Shown: positions 35,761 through 49,312 of the stretch, one piece after another
Layout: each line of letters begins with the position of its first letter
Numbering within the stretch: position 1 is the first letter of the stretch
DNA from: Oenanthe sinensis
Taxonomy: Eukaryota > Streptophyta > Magnoliopsida > Apiales > Apiaceae
Reading direction: 5' to 3'
Length of the DNA: 64,000 nucleotides
Assembly (NCBI GenBank): GCA_028671895.1
Contig: CM053813.1
Span: forward strand, 39,651,501-39,715,500
Made by a program: the position numbers and the translations under genes
The notes under the pieces: model-generated
What the model was told of the DNA's origin: nothing
Databases searched by the model: none
The model's input: only the letters and a program-made list of their open reading frames with translations

Positions 35761-37730
35761 TAATTATTAATTACTTGGAATAATTTTTGTTAGTCAAGCC
35801 CACAGACCTTGTAAGAGGCTTTTAATTTAATGTGTATGTATAGATTTAGATTTTGTGTACCTGTACTTGTCGATATGTTTTGTTGGAAACTTGTTTACTT
35901 TGGCCGGTAATATTTCCGCTTATTTTTACAACCGTAGTTGTCTCAACATATGAATTGTGTGATGTGACAAGCGACAACTCGGCGAGTGTGTCTCACGCGC
36001 TGCAATTTTATTAATTTATCACCTAAAATGATGAAATATTTAGAAAGTTATTATTAATAATTTATAATTTACATGTAATGTTTTAGGTGATTCAGTAAAT
36101 TTTATGCTAATATTTTGAAATTAGTGAGAAATATTCGGAAGATGTGATGATTAGGATATGAATTAAATAAATATTCTCTTCGTCAAAGATTTTAATTTAA
36201 ATGTACTAAATAATGACTGCGCTCCGCTTCTGAGCAGCATTTTTCACGAGGTGCGTGTGCTGTCTATTTGGCGCGTAGCAGCTACTGTTTGAGAGGATAG
36301 GCGTGGGCCCATAGTATTACTTTCAGGCAAAAGCTGGTGGAGCCGTGGTATTTTTAAACACAAAAAGAAGGTGGACCCAGAGTCTCAACAGGTCAAAGTT
36401 GTTTTGGTTTTTGTTCCTACCCTTGCTGTTAGTTAGTTTTGGGTTTGATTTTAAATTAAATTAAATTATCGAATTATTTTTGGGTTGGTTTTACATTATT
36501 CGAAATTTACTTGAAATAATACGATTTTTTATAATTAATTTTTATATATCAATATTTCGAGTAAGATTTGAGTTGGATTGAAATTTTGTTTGAGTCTCTC
36601 AATCCACCCCGAAACAATTTAAAATCCGAAATTTCCTCTTAAATTTGAGAGGAGCTTCATTCGATTTATATATTAAAAGGATTATTAAAATATATGTTAT
36701 TTTAAATTTAAGGTTGGATTTGAGGGAATCTTCGTTCGGTTTTAATTCTAAATAATCTATTAAAATATTAATTTATTTAACATAAATTTTGGTAAGTTCA
36801 TTAAAGATTTATATTATTTAGTATGGATTTTAAAAAATCAAAAAATATCTTAATAATACTAAATTGTCATAATGATATTAAAATAAATAAATAAATATAT
36901 ATATAACATATATTTTTTGTTATTTATTTATTAATTTATAATTTTAAACATTTATGCAATAGTTTATATTTTATTTTTAAATTTTACATTCGATGAACAT
37001 TTATATTTTTTTAATAACTAATTAAATATGAGTCACATTATAATTTAATATTAAAATGTGACTCATATTTAGTTAGTTATTAAAAACATATAAATGTTCG
37101 TCGAGTAAGTAAAATTTAAAGCAAAATACGAACTAATGCGTAAATATTTAAAACTTATAAATTAATAGATAAATAACAAAAAATATTATATATATATATA
37201 TATATATTAATATTGATATTAAAATTTACCTACTTATTTATTATTTTATAGAATTATTTAATAAAATTTAATTATATATAAAATATATTAGTGTATAAAT
37301 AATAATGTTATGAATAAAAGATTAATAATTAATAATATACTTTATATATATATCAAATATTTATATTAATTTAATTATATATTTAATAATATTTCTAACC
37401 ATGATTGAGGAAAAACTAACTATAAGGGCTATATTGAATTAATAATTTAAATTTGGGGGCTTATTTGAGCAAATTTAAACCATAAGGGCTTATCTGCTCA
37501 TACACCTAAATCACAAGAATTTTATCGTTCCTTAACCCCATATAATATTAATATATGTACTAGTTATGCATTTTATTTTCTAATTCTTAAAACTTTTTAT
37601 ATTTATATTTATTTAATTTTAATACTAAAATTTAATAAATTTACTTCTAAGTTCTAACAATAATATTAAATTGAATTTGGTATTTGTGAGTAATCAAATC
37701 TTAATCAATTTACTTGAAATTAATAATTAG
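35761..37730. other. AT-rich intergenic region upstream of the CW gene
   Basis: 36210-36420 is a relatively GC-rich island (GCGCTCCGCTTC, TTGGCGCGTAGC), possibly distal promoter sequence. The rest is AT-rich and non-coding apart from the foldback listed separately. Confidence 0.5.
36893..37208. mobile_element. Long near-perfect foldback (about 0.3-kb hairpin)
   Basis: Arms of about 150 bp centred near 37047 are nearly perfect inverse copies: ATATGAGTCACATT versus AATGTGACTCATAT around the loop, then AACATTTATAT/ATATAAATGTT and TTGTTATTTATT/AATAAATAACAA outward. The core is AT-rich and non-coding. It is probably a MITE whose ends lie in the surrounding AT repeats. Transcription would give long double-stranded RNA. 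Confidence 0.8.
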
Positions 37731-37909
37731 TAATAAAATTATAATAGTATCCAAAGTAATTATACATACAATAATTATACACATGATATAACCCAAAAAT
37801 GTTTTAAAATTTTAAAATCTATAAAATGTAAATATAAACAGTTATATAATCTTTCATGATTACATGGATGTAAAATTAATAAAATAATAATAGCAATAAG
37901 AAAAGTAGA

Positions 37910-38490
37910 AATAGCCCCTGTTATAAACGAAAAAATGCCCATATTAGCACAAATTTATAGCCTAATACCCAAAATAACACAGTTCAAAATTTTGATCCTA
38001 ACTGGCACTTTGCCAACGATGTTGAAACATGCGTTATTATATTACACTAATAATAACTGGCACTTTGCCAACGATGAAGTGAAGTTACGATGGCAAGAAG
38101 TAAGGACGAACAAAATAGAAAATTAGAGAATACACAAACATATTGACAAATATAAGAATATACATTTAAGCATGATAAAAAGTGAAAATTGACTTTTAAT
38201 ATAAAGGGGAGTCACATAAATGTGCTAAAGAATGTATTTGTTAACAAGATATGTGATATTGTGATGCTGAAGATGGGTAGAGGATTACAAAACCATAACG
38301 TGTTTAATAATTGGGTTGCCTTATTAACGCATATATGCATTGCTTTCATAACGTAAAATTATGTTGCGTTACATCTATAACGCATAACTGAAACGCGTTA
38401 TGTTTATGCCAGTGAATACCAGCTTTTTAAAATGTGCTATTTTGGTCATTTTTCTTTCAAATTGTGCTAAATTGGCCCAAAACCCGTTAT
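37910..38490. mobile_element. Probable inverted-repeat element with ATAACGC motifs
   Basis: Left sequence GTTATAAACGAAAAAATGCC and TATTAGCACAAATTT are mirrored at the right end by AAATTGTGCTAAATTGGCCC and CCCGTTATAAAC. Internally AACTGGCACTTTGCCAACGA is directly duplicated (37998, 38056), and ATAACGC/GCGTTAT motifs recur. The architecture resembles the MULE-type element at 13625. Exact ends and target duplication were not resolved. Confidence 0.55.
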
Positions 38491-38549
38491 AAACAGAAAC
38501 AGAAGCAAGCTCTGCCGTTTGTGTGTGTTATTCAAGAAAATAAGCAAAA

Positions 38550-38892
38550 ATGAGTAGAAACTTAGTAATGGTTAAAGATGTTATAACAGTTTCCGTCAGG
38601 ATTCCAGTTTCCATAGATGATAAAATTATAATAGTATCCAAAGTAATTATACATACGATAATTATACACATGATATAACCCAAAAGCTTTTGTAAGCTTT
38701 TGTTTCATAGATGATTGTACTATTACAAAAGCTTTTCTTGAACAAGGCATTAAGGTGGTGCATTGTGTGAATTCTTGCACTGCTGCAAGAATTAAAGGAC
38801 TAGGAGTTTATGTGGAGACGGGTAATGGAATCAGGAGTTTGAGTGCTCTTTGTGGAAGTTTCGAAAATAGGATTTTAGTTATGTGCATGTAA
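38550..38892 (+). pseudogene. Small gene (82 codons) interrupted by a 94-bp insertion
   Basis: An ATG-initiated frame opens MSRNLVMVKDV and VSIDD, is interrupted at 38622, and resumes in register after 38715 with CTITKAFLEQGIKVVHCV and ends ILVMCM-stop at 38890-38892. Removing 38622-38715 leaves exactly 83 codons including the stop. The inserted DNA is bounded by a 10-bp direct repeat CATAGATGAT (38612-38621, 38706-38715) and carries in-frame stops. The flanks look like leader (AAGAAAATAAGCAAAAATG) and AT-rich 3' UTR. I do not recognise the product. A shape like the C-terminal region of some bHLH proteins is a guess only. It may be a remnant 3' exon of a larger gene rather than a complete small gene. 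Confidence 0.5.
38622..38715. repeat. Templated 94-bp insertion copied from 37732-37798
   Basis: The first ~63 bp of the insert (ATAATAGTATCCAAAGTAAT onward) are copied from about 0.9 kb upstream with one mismatch. The remainder consists of AAAAGCTTTTGT-like bits also found just downstream at 38725. This pattern is typical of filler DNA made during break repair. Confidence 0.8.
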
Positions 38893-39586
38893 GAAGATAC
38901 ACAAGAAGAAGATGATTCTGTGCATAACTTGTTTGATAGGTTTAATTGTGTTCTGGTGTTTTTCTTCTCTTGTTAATCATCTTGTATTATTTTTGTTTTC
39001 TTTAAGTTTTCTGGTGATTTTTATAGAGTTCTTGTTAATGTATATGCATGTGGTATTCTTAGATTATTTAAGTGATTGTTTTCCTTAATTATGTGATATT
39101 CTTGGATTATTAATAGGAGAGCTGTGGCTGAGGTTTGGAGTGCCCTCTACAAAATCTAAAAAAAGTTTTTTAATAGTTAAAAGAAATATCATTAACTTAC
39201 AATTTAATGAAATAATATTAACTTACAATTTAAACCTGATAAAACAGGGGAATCTTCATTAACCCGTAAAAAAGAGTAGGATACTTTGCTTTAATCAAAG
39301 ACACTTGGCTGCATGAAGTGAAATCCATTTATCTTTAAACGTCTAGTTGACAAAGGCTACTTATAACAATCGCAATCTCAGAATGTTGTTGGTCATCATT
39401 TTTTGTAGTTTATGTATGAGTTTATATTCCATCCTTGTACAAATTTGATATCTTGAGTTCTTAACCTCATAATGGATACTGTGACTTTAAGATTCTGTAG
39501 TGTAACGATATCTTTGAAAATGTTTGGACTTAGTTTTTATGTTTAGTTAGTTTCGGACTTTCGGTCACTAGGTAGATATTATTTAT

Positions 39587-39778
39587 GGGCTTTAAACTCC
39601 TGAGGATGACCTGAGGTAATATACCTGAGGTTAAACTAAAACTAAATAATAAAAGAGGGGTATTTATGTGAATGCATGGGATGGGGAAAATATTTACAAA
39701 TTTGACACTCAGCTTTACATACAAAATCATTATAACCTTAGGAACTTACCTAAGGTCATCCTTAGGAGAAGTTTTCTC
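39587..39778. mobile_element. 192-bp MITE with 9-bp target duplication
   Basis: Terminal inverted repeats of about 45 bp (CTCCTGAGGATGACCTGAGG versus the inverse of CCTAAGGTCATCCTTAGGAG) are flanked by ATTATTTAT at 39578-39586 and 39779-39787. A 9-bp duplication suggests a Mutator-like origin; hAT-type (8 bp) is an alternative. Confidence 0.85.
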
Positions 39779-39787
39779 ATTATTTAT

Positions 39788-40474
39788 TACTAGACTGGGT
39801 TTAGGGTGATATTCGATTATATTATATCTATTTTATTTAAAAAATAACATTAATTTATTACCAGATTACCTTTTGGGTCGATGCATGTTTATATTCTATT
39901 TAAAAATATCATTATAATATAAATAATTTTGAATATATATCACTGATGTACTCCATATTTTATTTGAATGGGATAAATAACATATATGTTCAGAGTACAT
40001 AATTTTAGAACAGTATTATCTTTAGTATTTTTATCATAAATATTAACTATATATGAAAATGTTAAACAAAAAATATAATTGTGTTAATAATATTGACAAA
40101 ATAAAAATAAAATGTGAAATGTGTTATGACTAAAGAAAGTACAAAATGAGTATATAGTTAAATAATCAGTAAACAGCGGATATGTTTGTTAGTCATGGTT
40201 TCATTTGTAATGATCTCTTGCACATCACATCTACAAGCAGAAACGCATGCTTTGTACACAATGAATAATTCTACAATGAACTTGCAGGACTGCGTAGATG
40301 TGAGAATCAATCAGGCGTGATTGTTCATCAAAGATACATCTTCACTGTGATAAGCCCATCCAACTAATATTCACCCAAAAAACATCTTCACTGTCATAAG
40401 CCCAACTGATATTCACCCGAGAAATTTTCACCAGCCCAACCGATGCATTGAAATGTACAGTAATGAACAATATA
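39788..40474. other. Intergenic and probable 3' UTR of the release factor gene
   Basis: AT-rich sequence. 40330-40450 holds a short imperfect direct repeat (ATCTTCACTGT.ATAAGCCCA, twice). It directly follows the RF1 stop codon on the minus strand, so part is likely 3' UTR. Confidence 0.5.
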
Positions 40475-43400
40475 TCATCTAGCAGGGGCACCTACGGATT
40501 CCGCAAGTTCTTCAAGTAGTTCCTTCTGTTCCATAGTAGCGCAAGACTGCAATAATAAATAATAATCATGGAGGAATCACATTCCAAATAGTGGTGGAGT
40601 CCTAAACAATGTAATGTAGTGCTGGAGTCCTAAACAATGTAATATATCCATAGGAGAGAAACTGAACACTCCTATTAACTTAGTATGGTAGGCACTTTAT
40701 ATGGGAGAGAAATTAAACACCCCTAATAACATAGTAGTAGGCACTTGAGATGTATAATCAAGCTAAAAAATTCTGCTTCCTTGGTTGAACAAATACTTCA
40801 ATATTTTGTTCCGGGTCTATTTATCTTCACTTTTTAAAGTTGGGTAGGTGGTTTGTTTCAATATAAAATAATTCATTATGTTTGTCCGACATACTAATTT
40901 ATCTGTACTTTGAATCTGGTTAAATCATCTTTTGCCTAATGTATCCGAAGAATCTGCTTCCAAACTTATAATTCCCAATAACTAGAGATGCAAGAACCTT
41001 CAAAATTCCCAGTTTTCTGACTCTAGTAATACTTGAATATTTTGTTTCAATGTTTACTATTTTATTTAAGCTAAAAAAACAAACATGTTTGCTTGAAAAA
41101 TATGATTATAATATTTCTGAAATATTTAAATCGTATCCATAGTTTAAATTGGATAAATTTTTATTTTCTTTTCCTGTTTGTAGTTCCAGAATAAAATATC
41201 TGAATTACAAGTTTTAAGAGAGATTGATTTTTAAATCAAAAGGTTAAAGCAGAGGGCAGCAAGTAGAAAGGTGACACTCAACCTAGTAAGAAAGAAAGTT
41301 GTACCTGAACAGCGGTCTCAATGTCCCCATCAAGAAATGAGGTGAGCTCAAAATTCATCTTTAACCGGTGATCAGTAACCCTGTTGTCCTACAAAATAGG
41401 TAATGAAGAGATTAATACAATCTCTGCCACAGAAACCACCATCTCCTTCCTAAAATGTAAGCAACGTAGAGATGGATAAAAAATTTCCACCACACCTATA
41501 ATCTACATCAAGCAATTCAGATTCATTTACTGTGTCGCCACAGGTAAATACTATGATGGGGACCTCTTCAACTTTGCAATTGAAATTTTTAGACCCCACA
41601 ATTGGCTAGAGCAAGTACTAACTTGCCTCTTGCATCTCATTAATCATTTACAGCTAGCCTGCTGATTCTGTTATGCTACCTTCCTTCTTTATTAATTGTT
41701 ATTGATTCTTATACAGCTAACCTAATTCTGTGATGCTATCATGTTAAATCATTTAAATTTTCAAAATATTACCTTATAATTGTATGTCCGAATCTTTTCT
41801 GCACGAGCACCACTACCAACCTGCAATTTGGAAGAACTGTATTAAAGCATGACAAGACAGAAGAGAACAGCCCATGCATCCATGCAAAATTTTCAAAAAT
41901 TCTATCCAAGTTAGACACTTCGAGCCGAGTCCGGGTAATATAGCGCACGATAGATAAATACCTAAATTGAAAGTTTCCTGTGCCGAGAATATAACTGATG
42001 CAGTACCAACTACATTAAGCTTGTATGGCACAGAAGGAATTGATAAATATTCGGGATGAGGGCACACATCGCAGACACATAGTTAAGAATGTGCATTTTC
42101 AAATTTATTATGTACAAGAAATATCAGAATTTCATACCTAGACCTGGCAATTCGTATCATGTCGTGAATTTTCATGTCATGTACTATTTCGTGTACTTAA
42201 ATATCAAAGACGACACTAAATGGGATCAGGTAGTTTAATGTTCGTGTACGTTCCTGTCGTGTTTTTCTGTGACACTAAATAGAAATAAATAAATGAATAA
42301 TTGAAGATATTATATTTTTATGTATATTCTTACAGAAATATTTTAAATAAAGTATATATATATATACACAATTTTATAAAAGATATGTATATTTATATGG
42401 AAAAATATATATTTTTAAATTATAAATACAAATGTTAAAGTATTAATACATTTATTTCATATCGTGTTTCTAAATGTAAACACAAATATGACACTGAATC
42501 TGACTGTACTTTTGAGTTGGTGTACCTAAAAAGGTAAACGCAAACACAAAATTATTGTGTCGACATGTCGTGTATGAAATTGTTGGGTCGATTCACACCT
42601 AGATCATATCGCGTGGTTACTAAAATATCATCCTTGTGTAAGAGTAACTCATATGTAATGTCAGGGATCTTCAATAAGTTAACAAATTCCAAATTTAATT
42701 CACTGGTCTTTAAAAAAACAGATACATTCAACACTCTATTGGCATAGCAGAAAAGGTAAAATTCAAATTTTTTTCAAGAGTTAACTCTATGAGAAAGGGA
42801 CCTGCGTAGGACATGACACAATTGGTGATCTTACGACAATAGACTTGGCACTGGTATTAAATCATTCGTCACTAGTATCTGAAATAACTTTTCGAAAGTT
42901 CACAGTGGATTATTCGAGCAAGTTTCTAAATGTGGGTGACACAAATCCTAGTAGTGTCTTCAATCGCTAGATCCGCTAAAGGGAGGCACGCAAGAGCATT
43001 GGCAATATATTACACAGGTCACAGGAATTGCTAAACTGTGGCTCAATCTGCTTATTCGGTAAGTAGAGACATCAAACCTGTAATTTTCTTTCGTTCCTTA
43101 TGGATTCTTGCTGCTCCCTCAATTTGATCTCATACCTAGTATACAGGAGATAATATATCAAACAGCGGTTGAAATTGAACCTGCTTAAAATAACTAAACT
43201 TCCTGTTATGCGAAGGTGCTCAATTCCCGGAATGACAAGTTATATGAACGACAGTAATATGCTTACTTATGTCATATAAAACATGTGCTGCTTTTTTTAT
43301 GTTAATCAACATCATTTGTTTTTATCTCAACACAGAATAAGAGGGAAGAACACAACTGCAGTACCCTTGTATGAGTTGTATATATTATCAGTGAAGTCTA

Positions 43401-46400
43401 TTATGCTTTACATATATCAAAAAGATGATGGATGTTTTGTTGTTGATTGTATAAAAAGTTAAAACCCACTCCATATTTGTCCTAAAGCAAAACAGAACCA
43501 CGTGTGATTTATATAGCATTAGGAAATGTGTTTATACTTTATACAATTTAACGAGAAAGAAACATATGCAGAAAGCATCAAAGAGAGACAGTTGTAAGAT
43601 ATTAGTCAATTTCAATATTAGCGAACGGATGTTTGGATACTAAAAAGAGAGAAATCTTAGCACTAAGAATACGAGAAAGAGAGAGTAGGTGTCATTAACA
43701 ATTTCAAATGTTGTAATACACATAAAACTAAAATATTCGAAAAGAATGCGAGTATTCTTTTTCTCAGCAAGCAAAATAGAATTACGGACAACACAAGAGA
43801 AGTCGGCATATAAACAAAGGTTGAATAAGAAACAATAGAACTGCAGAAGCTTTTTTGAAGACTATAATAGTATAATTAGTGCACAAGTCATTATCTTAAA
43901 CAACTTTCTTTGGAACTCGTTTGAGATCAACTTTATATGTCAACACATACTGCAACATATCTTGCAGTCTACAATAGATATCTAAAATTGTGCTATTTTT
44001 CCCATGTATTATAACAATTTATACTAGTAACTTCACGCAAAATACCTAAGAAGCCAATTCTGTAAAGCACAAGTTCCCAAATTACAGTTTGATAAAATTA
44101 AAAAAAAAGGGGGAGAGTATTTTCTCTAAAAGAATGTCTTACAGTTTTGCTCGTAACAATTGTAGGGCACGGTTTTTGTTTTTAAGCTGACTCCTTTCTT
44201 CTGTGCAAAAAATTCTTATTCCCGTTGGTTTGTGGACAAGATCTACAGCTGTCTCCACCTTGTTCACATTTTGCCCTGCACAAAATTAACTTCTGTTGTA
44301 TAAAAGAGAATAAATTATGAAATAACTGTTTTAAAAAATTATCTGTAACGTGAATCACAGACTTGAAGAATGAAATTCAATCTTCTTGATATGCTCGTCA
44401 ATTAAATGTTTGTAAATCTATACCTCCAGCACCACCAGATCTTGCAGTTGTAAGTTCAATATCTTTTGGATCAATTACAATCTCGACTTCATCAACCTGT
44501 AATGTGAAAGTAGCAAATGAATTGCCAACATAAGAAACAGTGCCTCCACTAAGAATAACATAAAGACAGCTGCCTAAAAAAATGGATCAGGATAAAAGAG
44601 GATTCTTGATGCATGACAGTTAATAGTCTCGAAATAATTTGTAAGCCCCTAGCTATATTTGAGAGGTGATAGATTATAAATTGTCAACTCTGAAATATTG
44701 GCTACATTTATTATTATCTATATATATGAAAGGGGAGTATGGATCCAAATTACGCCAAAACCATTGCTGTTAGGATGATTGTGAAACACATTTACACACC
44801 AAAGGTTCTAACTTTGATAAGGTTTAACATGGGTAAACTACAAGATTCTAAATCTAGACCATCACACACACCCCTACCATAGAGAGAGAGAGTTACCTCT
44901 GGCATGATAGCCACTGTTGCAGTAGATGTGTGAACACGACCTTGAGCCTCTGTCTGAGGAACGCGTTGAACCCGATGAACACCAGACTCATACTTCAACT
45001 TGCTATAAACACGTTTTCCTTTTATTTCCATCACATAAGTCTTGAATCCTCCTTTCTCAGCCTTAATTACAGAAATGTTTTAACCGCTTGTAGTCTAAGG
45101 AACAGAAGGCAAACTGTCAAAGTAAATTTTGAAGACATACCTCAGAACATGATACAGGGGAGTACCTCAACGAGCTCCTTTCGCTGTACCTCTGGTACAT
45201 GCGTACCTAAAGGAGATGAAGATGTACTACCATAATGAAATAATGATGATTTATAAGATATCAAATTAAAAGAGCATCAAGAATATCAGGATGACCTCCA
45301 AGCTACTCGAGTGTTGACCAAAGTATAGAAACTTTAAAATTTGGAAAATCATTACTTAACTTCCTTAAATATTTATTAGCTGGGTTGTGTTTATATTTTA
45401 TATACAACAGCAGGGTCAATATGAATATGAACAATTCTAACCTTTGAACTTGTACTAGACAAGAAAGAAAGTACATCAGATTCTAATATATGAATTAAAA
45501 AGTCATATAGCAATTAGATGGGTGGCTGTTTCCTCAAGTAGACAGGAAACAAGCTGCAGTAATATAACATTCTGTGCTCAATACAAAACATAGATTATAC
45601 CATATCATTTCCCCGTCATCCTGTGAGCAAAAAGTTCCAAACAAGCATACGCAAATTAAGATTTATAATGAAAATATTTTATTCATTAATCTCAATTTAT
45701 GTCTTTATGTACGAATGTATATATACATGTGTGTATAATCATGCATGCACAGACGCACATACAAAACCAATGCATACAGCAGTTTGAATAGCCTGTTAAC
45801 AGCATGGGTTACATAGACATTAATACATCATGTAATTGGAAAGACAAGAGAAGCATGTACCTACAAGATCACCAGCCCATATGCCAGCTTCATCACCACC
45901 CGTACCAGCCCTTACTAAAAAACAATAAATCCATAAACCTCGATTCATTTCATCTAACTTTTGAAGAAATAAGTTGTAGATATCTATCAATTTTGAAATT
46001 TACATTGACATAACAACGATGTATTGAGCATTGACTAGACTTGCACAATTTCTTTCATGTATTATAAAGATTCATATGCATACAGTCTATCCACTCACAT
46101 GCCCATTGTTCCAATATATTCTCGATTTTAATCAAAATGGACTTAAATAAACTGTTCACCAAGTTCATATATATTATATCTGCAAGACTTAATCTTTAAA
46201 ATTTAGCAGTATTGAACATTGTTGTGGCAGAATTTCATCTAAAAGAAAGGAAAGAACATACATACCTTCAAGCAATATATTTCTCGCATCAAGGGGATCA
46301 GTAGGAATCAGCAATTGCTATTAATTAAATCAAATAAGACTAATTTAGAAGGTGATGTGAAGACATTACAGGACAAGAACAAACACAAGACTACTTTTTC

Positions 46401-47342
46401 CAAAGTACAGCATAGTAATTAAAACCTTAATGTTCTCCTCGAGTTCTTTCAATTGACTGGACAAAGTTTCGATTTCCGAAAGGATCATCTCAGCCATATC
46501 TGCGTCACTGACTTCCTCCTTTGCCAATGCTGACATACAAAACAGAAATCGGATAATAAGATAAACATTACACAACATATATCATCGATTCTACTATCAT
46601 AATATCCAAGCTACATAAAAAAAACCTTTGGCTTCTTCTAGTTGCATCTGACAATCCTTGAATCTCTGGTACGTATTAACAACCTACTAGCCAAACAATT
46701 GGAAAACAAAACTGCCATTAATAAAGTACAAGACACAACAAAGTTCGATAACAATGAATAATGTACCTCTTCAAGTTCCGCCATAGACTGTACAAGCTTT
46801 TGGTACTCACTAGGATTAGTAACTATATCCGGTTGAGCTAACTTAACCTACACTCAATTCATCATACAAATAAAATTCACAACAAATTAACACTAAAACA
46901 GTACAGAACCCGAAAAAACCGAAAGCAAATATTCAATTGGTGCGCTTATGTGGCATTTCTGGCGATTTTTAGTTCGGTTTCAGTTTACGATTAATTTGAT
47001 CCTAATCTGTATACAAACATTCCTAATAAAACCGTAAACATGTTAAATGTATATGACATACAGAGAGCTCTTTCCATGTTTTTTCAGCAGAATCGAGCTT
47101 GGTAATGAGATAAGGCTCCTGTAAAATACAATAAAAAAACACACAATATCACACACAGTAGAGGTGAAAATGTGAAATTAAAGTAAACATATGAGAGAGA
47201 GAAATTAAAAACGAACCGCCATGCAAACGAGTTTGTTGAGACGGGGGCGGAACAAGTGGGGAGGTTTGAGGGGATGAAAACGGTGTCGTATTGGGAAATG
47301 AGTTGAAGTGGGTGAAATTGTAGCCATAGTTAAGCTATTCAT
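40475..47342 (-). CDS. APG3: Plastid peptide chain release factor 1 (15 exons, 408 aa)
   Basis: Exons: 47217-47342, 47062-47118, 46767-46847, 46626-46683, 46426-46529, 46266-46317, 45865-45914, 45141-45206, 44897-45061, 44424-44496, 44143-44275, 43078-43135, 41773-41820, 41305-41388, 40475-40546. All borders are GT-AG and phases agree (1227 nt). The first ~45 residues are Ser/Thr/His/Arg-rich with few acids, a plastid transit peptide; M7 is an alternative start. The coiled domain (LEEAKALAKEEVSDADMAEM) is followed by the RF1 core, with P-Q-T at 233-235 in the codon-recognition position, where bacterial RF1 has P-A-T, and the catalytic GGQ at 277-279, split by an intron (SGGAG, GQNVNK). RF1 reads UAA and UAG and releases nascent chains on plastid 70S ribosomes. 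Arabidopsis APG3 (AT3G62910, from memory) is the likely ortholog and is needed for chloroplast development. A mitochondrial paralogue is less likely. Confidence 0.95.
42137..42605. mobile_element. GTGTCGTGTAC-rich element in an RF1 intron
   Basis: Begins near TAGACCTGGCAATTCG and ends near GGGTCGATTCACACCTAGA, with many GTGTCGTGTAC-like motifs. The ends match those of 52372-52948 in opposite orientation (ACCCGACGATT and AATTGCCATGTCTA). Both sides show ACCTAGA, a possible target duplication. Superfamily is unresolved; hAT-like is a guess. Confidence 0.6.
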
Positions 47343-48289
47343 GGCTAGATAAATATGATGATAACTTGTATTTTGTGGAGTAAGGATGAGGAAAGAGGTT
47401 CCCTGTGAGTGCACGCTTGTAAAATGGGTTCGGGCGGGGTTTATCCTAATACTACTCGCATAACCGATGTGTGAATATTGGGAAAGAAATCGAGGCATCG
47501 TTTGGTTCATGTAAGTTTGAAACTAGGAATCGGGCTATATGAAAATAAATTATTATTTTTTATATCATTTGTTTAGTTAAATAATGAAATGAATTTATTA
47601 ATTTAATATTTTTTAATAAATAAAAAATACATGTGATTAATTTGAAAATTAAATCATTATTATTTATTAATTATTAAACAATATTATTATAAATCAATAT
47701 GTAGTTTTATAAATAAATATAAAAGTAACAAATTTTTTATTTGATTCCACGTATTCCAGCTTCATAACCACCTGCTAAAATATTGAGATATATGTTTTAA
47801 AATTAAAAAATTTCAACCAAACAACATGTATGGATTTTGAATGTCACCTAAAATTCACGAGCCAAATGACTCATCAGTTATAAATACTTTCTTAATTATT
47901 ACTCCCCCGAATTCCAAATTGATTATCTTATTTCTTTTGTTATTAAATTGATTAAATTTTCAATGAAAATTATATATAATATAGTTAAAAATTATATTTA
48001 TTTGAAAATATATTTAATTTATTTTAATATATATTTTCCAGTTTCTTAAAATAATAAAAGTAAAATTTTCATTTTATAAAATTATAAAAAATTAGTTTAT
48101 GATTTTAATAAAAATTTAATTAGTATAATCACAAAAATTAAAATAAAAAATTAATTTGAGACAATAAAAATATAAATATTATTAATTACATCTTTTAAGC
48201 TGAATTGTACTAAGACTATTAAATTTATCCGATTGTAAATAAAATCATTCAATTATTTTTTTATTAGATATTAAATGTTATTTCATATT
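47343..48289. other. AT-rich spacer upstream of the RF1 gene
   Basis: 47343-47520 should contain the RF1 promoter and leader; an open frame continues upstream of the start but looks incidental. 47493-47830 has a GTTTGGTTCATG...CAACCAAACAAC pair, suggesting a Tourist-like MITE. TACTCCCCCGAATTCC at about 47900 resembles a degraded Stowaway terminus. Confidence 0.45.
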
Positions 48290-49312
48290 ATTATTCAACC
48301 AGCTTGGAGCATTTTTGCAGATTTGCTTTAGCGGATAGTTTGTCACCATCAGTGAAGAAAAAGATTAAACACCCAAGAGGTTCCCTTGCAAATATGTCAT
48401 GTATAAGATGCTCCCTTGCTCTTTTATTTAATAATATGGAAAAGGTATCAACACAAAGAAAGAAATGGCAAGGATTTATCACTCATCTCGAAATTTCTTA
48501 AAATACATAATCATTTATAAAGATTGTAAGTCGAAATATTAAAAAAATGTATGGTGAAATAGGATCCCCTGGTTAAGGCCTCTAGAAGAGACCACAGACC
48601 CAAAAATATAACCATTCAGCTTAAATGAGAATGAAACACTTGATAAATAGCTCATAATTCGCCTAACCCAATTCGAACAAAAATCAAATTTATGCATCAT
48701 TAATTCTAGAAAAGATAATTCGATTCTGTCGTATGCCTTACTCATATCTAACTTGAGAGCAACCATTCCTCCATTTCCTTCCCCTTATCGTCTGAAAAAT
48801 TTCAAAAACAATTAAAGCATTATCAGTGACTAATCGTTTCGAGACGAAAGCACTTTGATTAACTGAAATTAGCGAGGCAAGAAAAGTCTTACACAAGTCT
48901 TTCACAATACATTACACAAGTTGATTGGTCTAAAACAATACATTTCGGATCCTTGCATTCTACAATCAACACCACCCAAATCTTGTTCACATTACAAAGA
49001 TTATATCCATCTTTCGACCAATTTTGGACAAATTGAACAATATCTAGTCCCAAAATGTTCCAAATTTTTTGAAAAAACAGTGTGTTACTGCATACCGTCC
49101 AGGGGTTTTGTTAGGATGCATCTGAAAAAGTGCATTTTTGATATCTTTTGCAGTCAGTTATTCTAGTAACGTTGAATTCATCCTATTTGAAACTAAATGC
49201 TCAATACCTGGTAGTGCATGTTCCGAGTCCCTCGGATTCTCCGCAGTGAACAAGTCTCTAAAGTAATCAGCAACAATATTTTTCATTTGAGAATCAGCAT
49301 GACGCCACAAAT
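48290..49312 (-). pseudogene. LINE (L1-type) reverse transcriptase fragment
   Basis: Read on the minus strand, successive frames give ADYFRDLFTAENP, FQMHPNKTPG, NQSAF, DNALIVFEIFQTI, then ALKLDMSKAYDRIE (RT motif A) and SRGLNQG (motif B). Further on are LSAKANLQKCSKL and FTDGDK, a degraded version of the catalytic F/YADD box. These are hallmarks of plant L1-clade LINEs. Several frameshifts and stops, with no endonuclease or 3' tail seen, make it a dead internal fragment. Confidence 0.9.
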
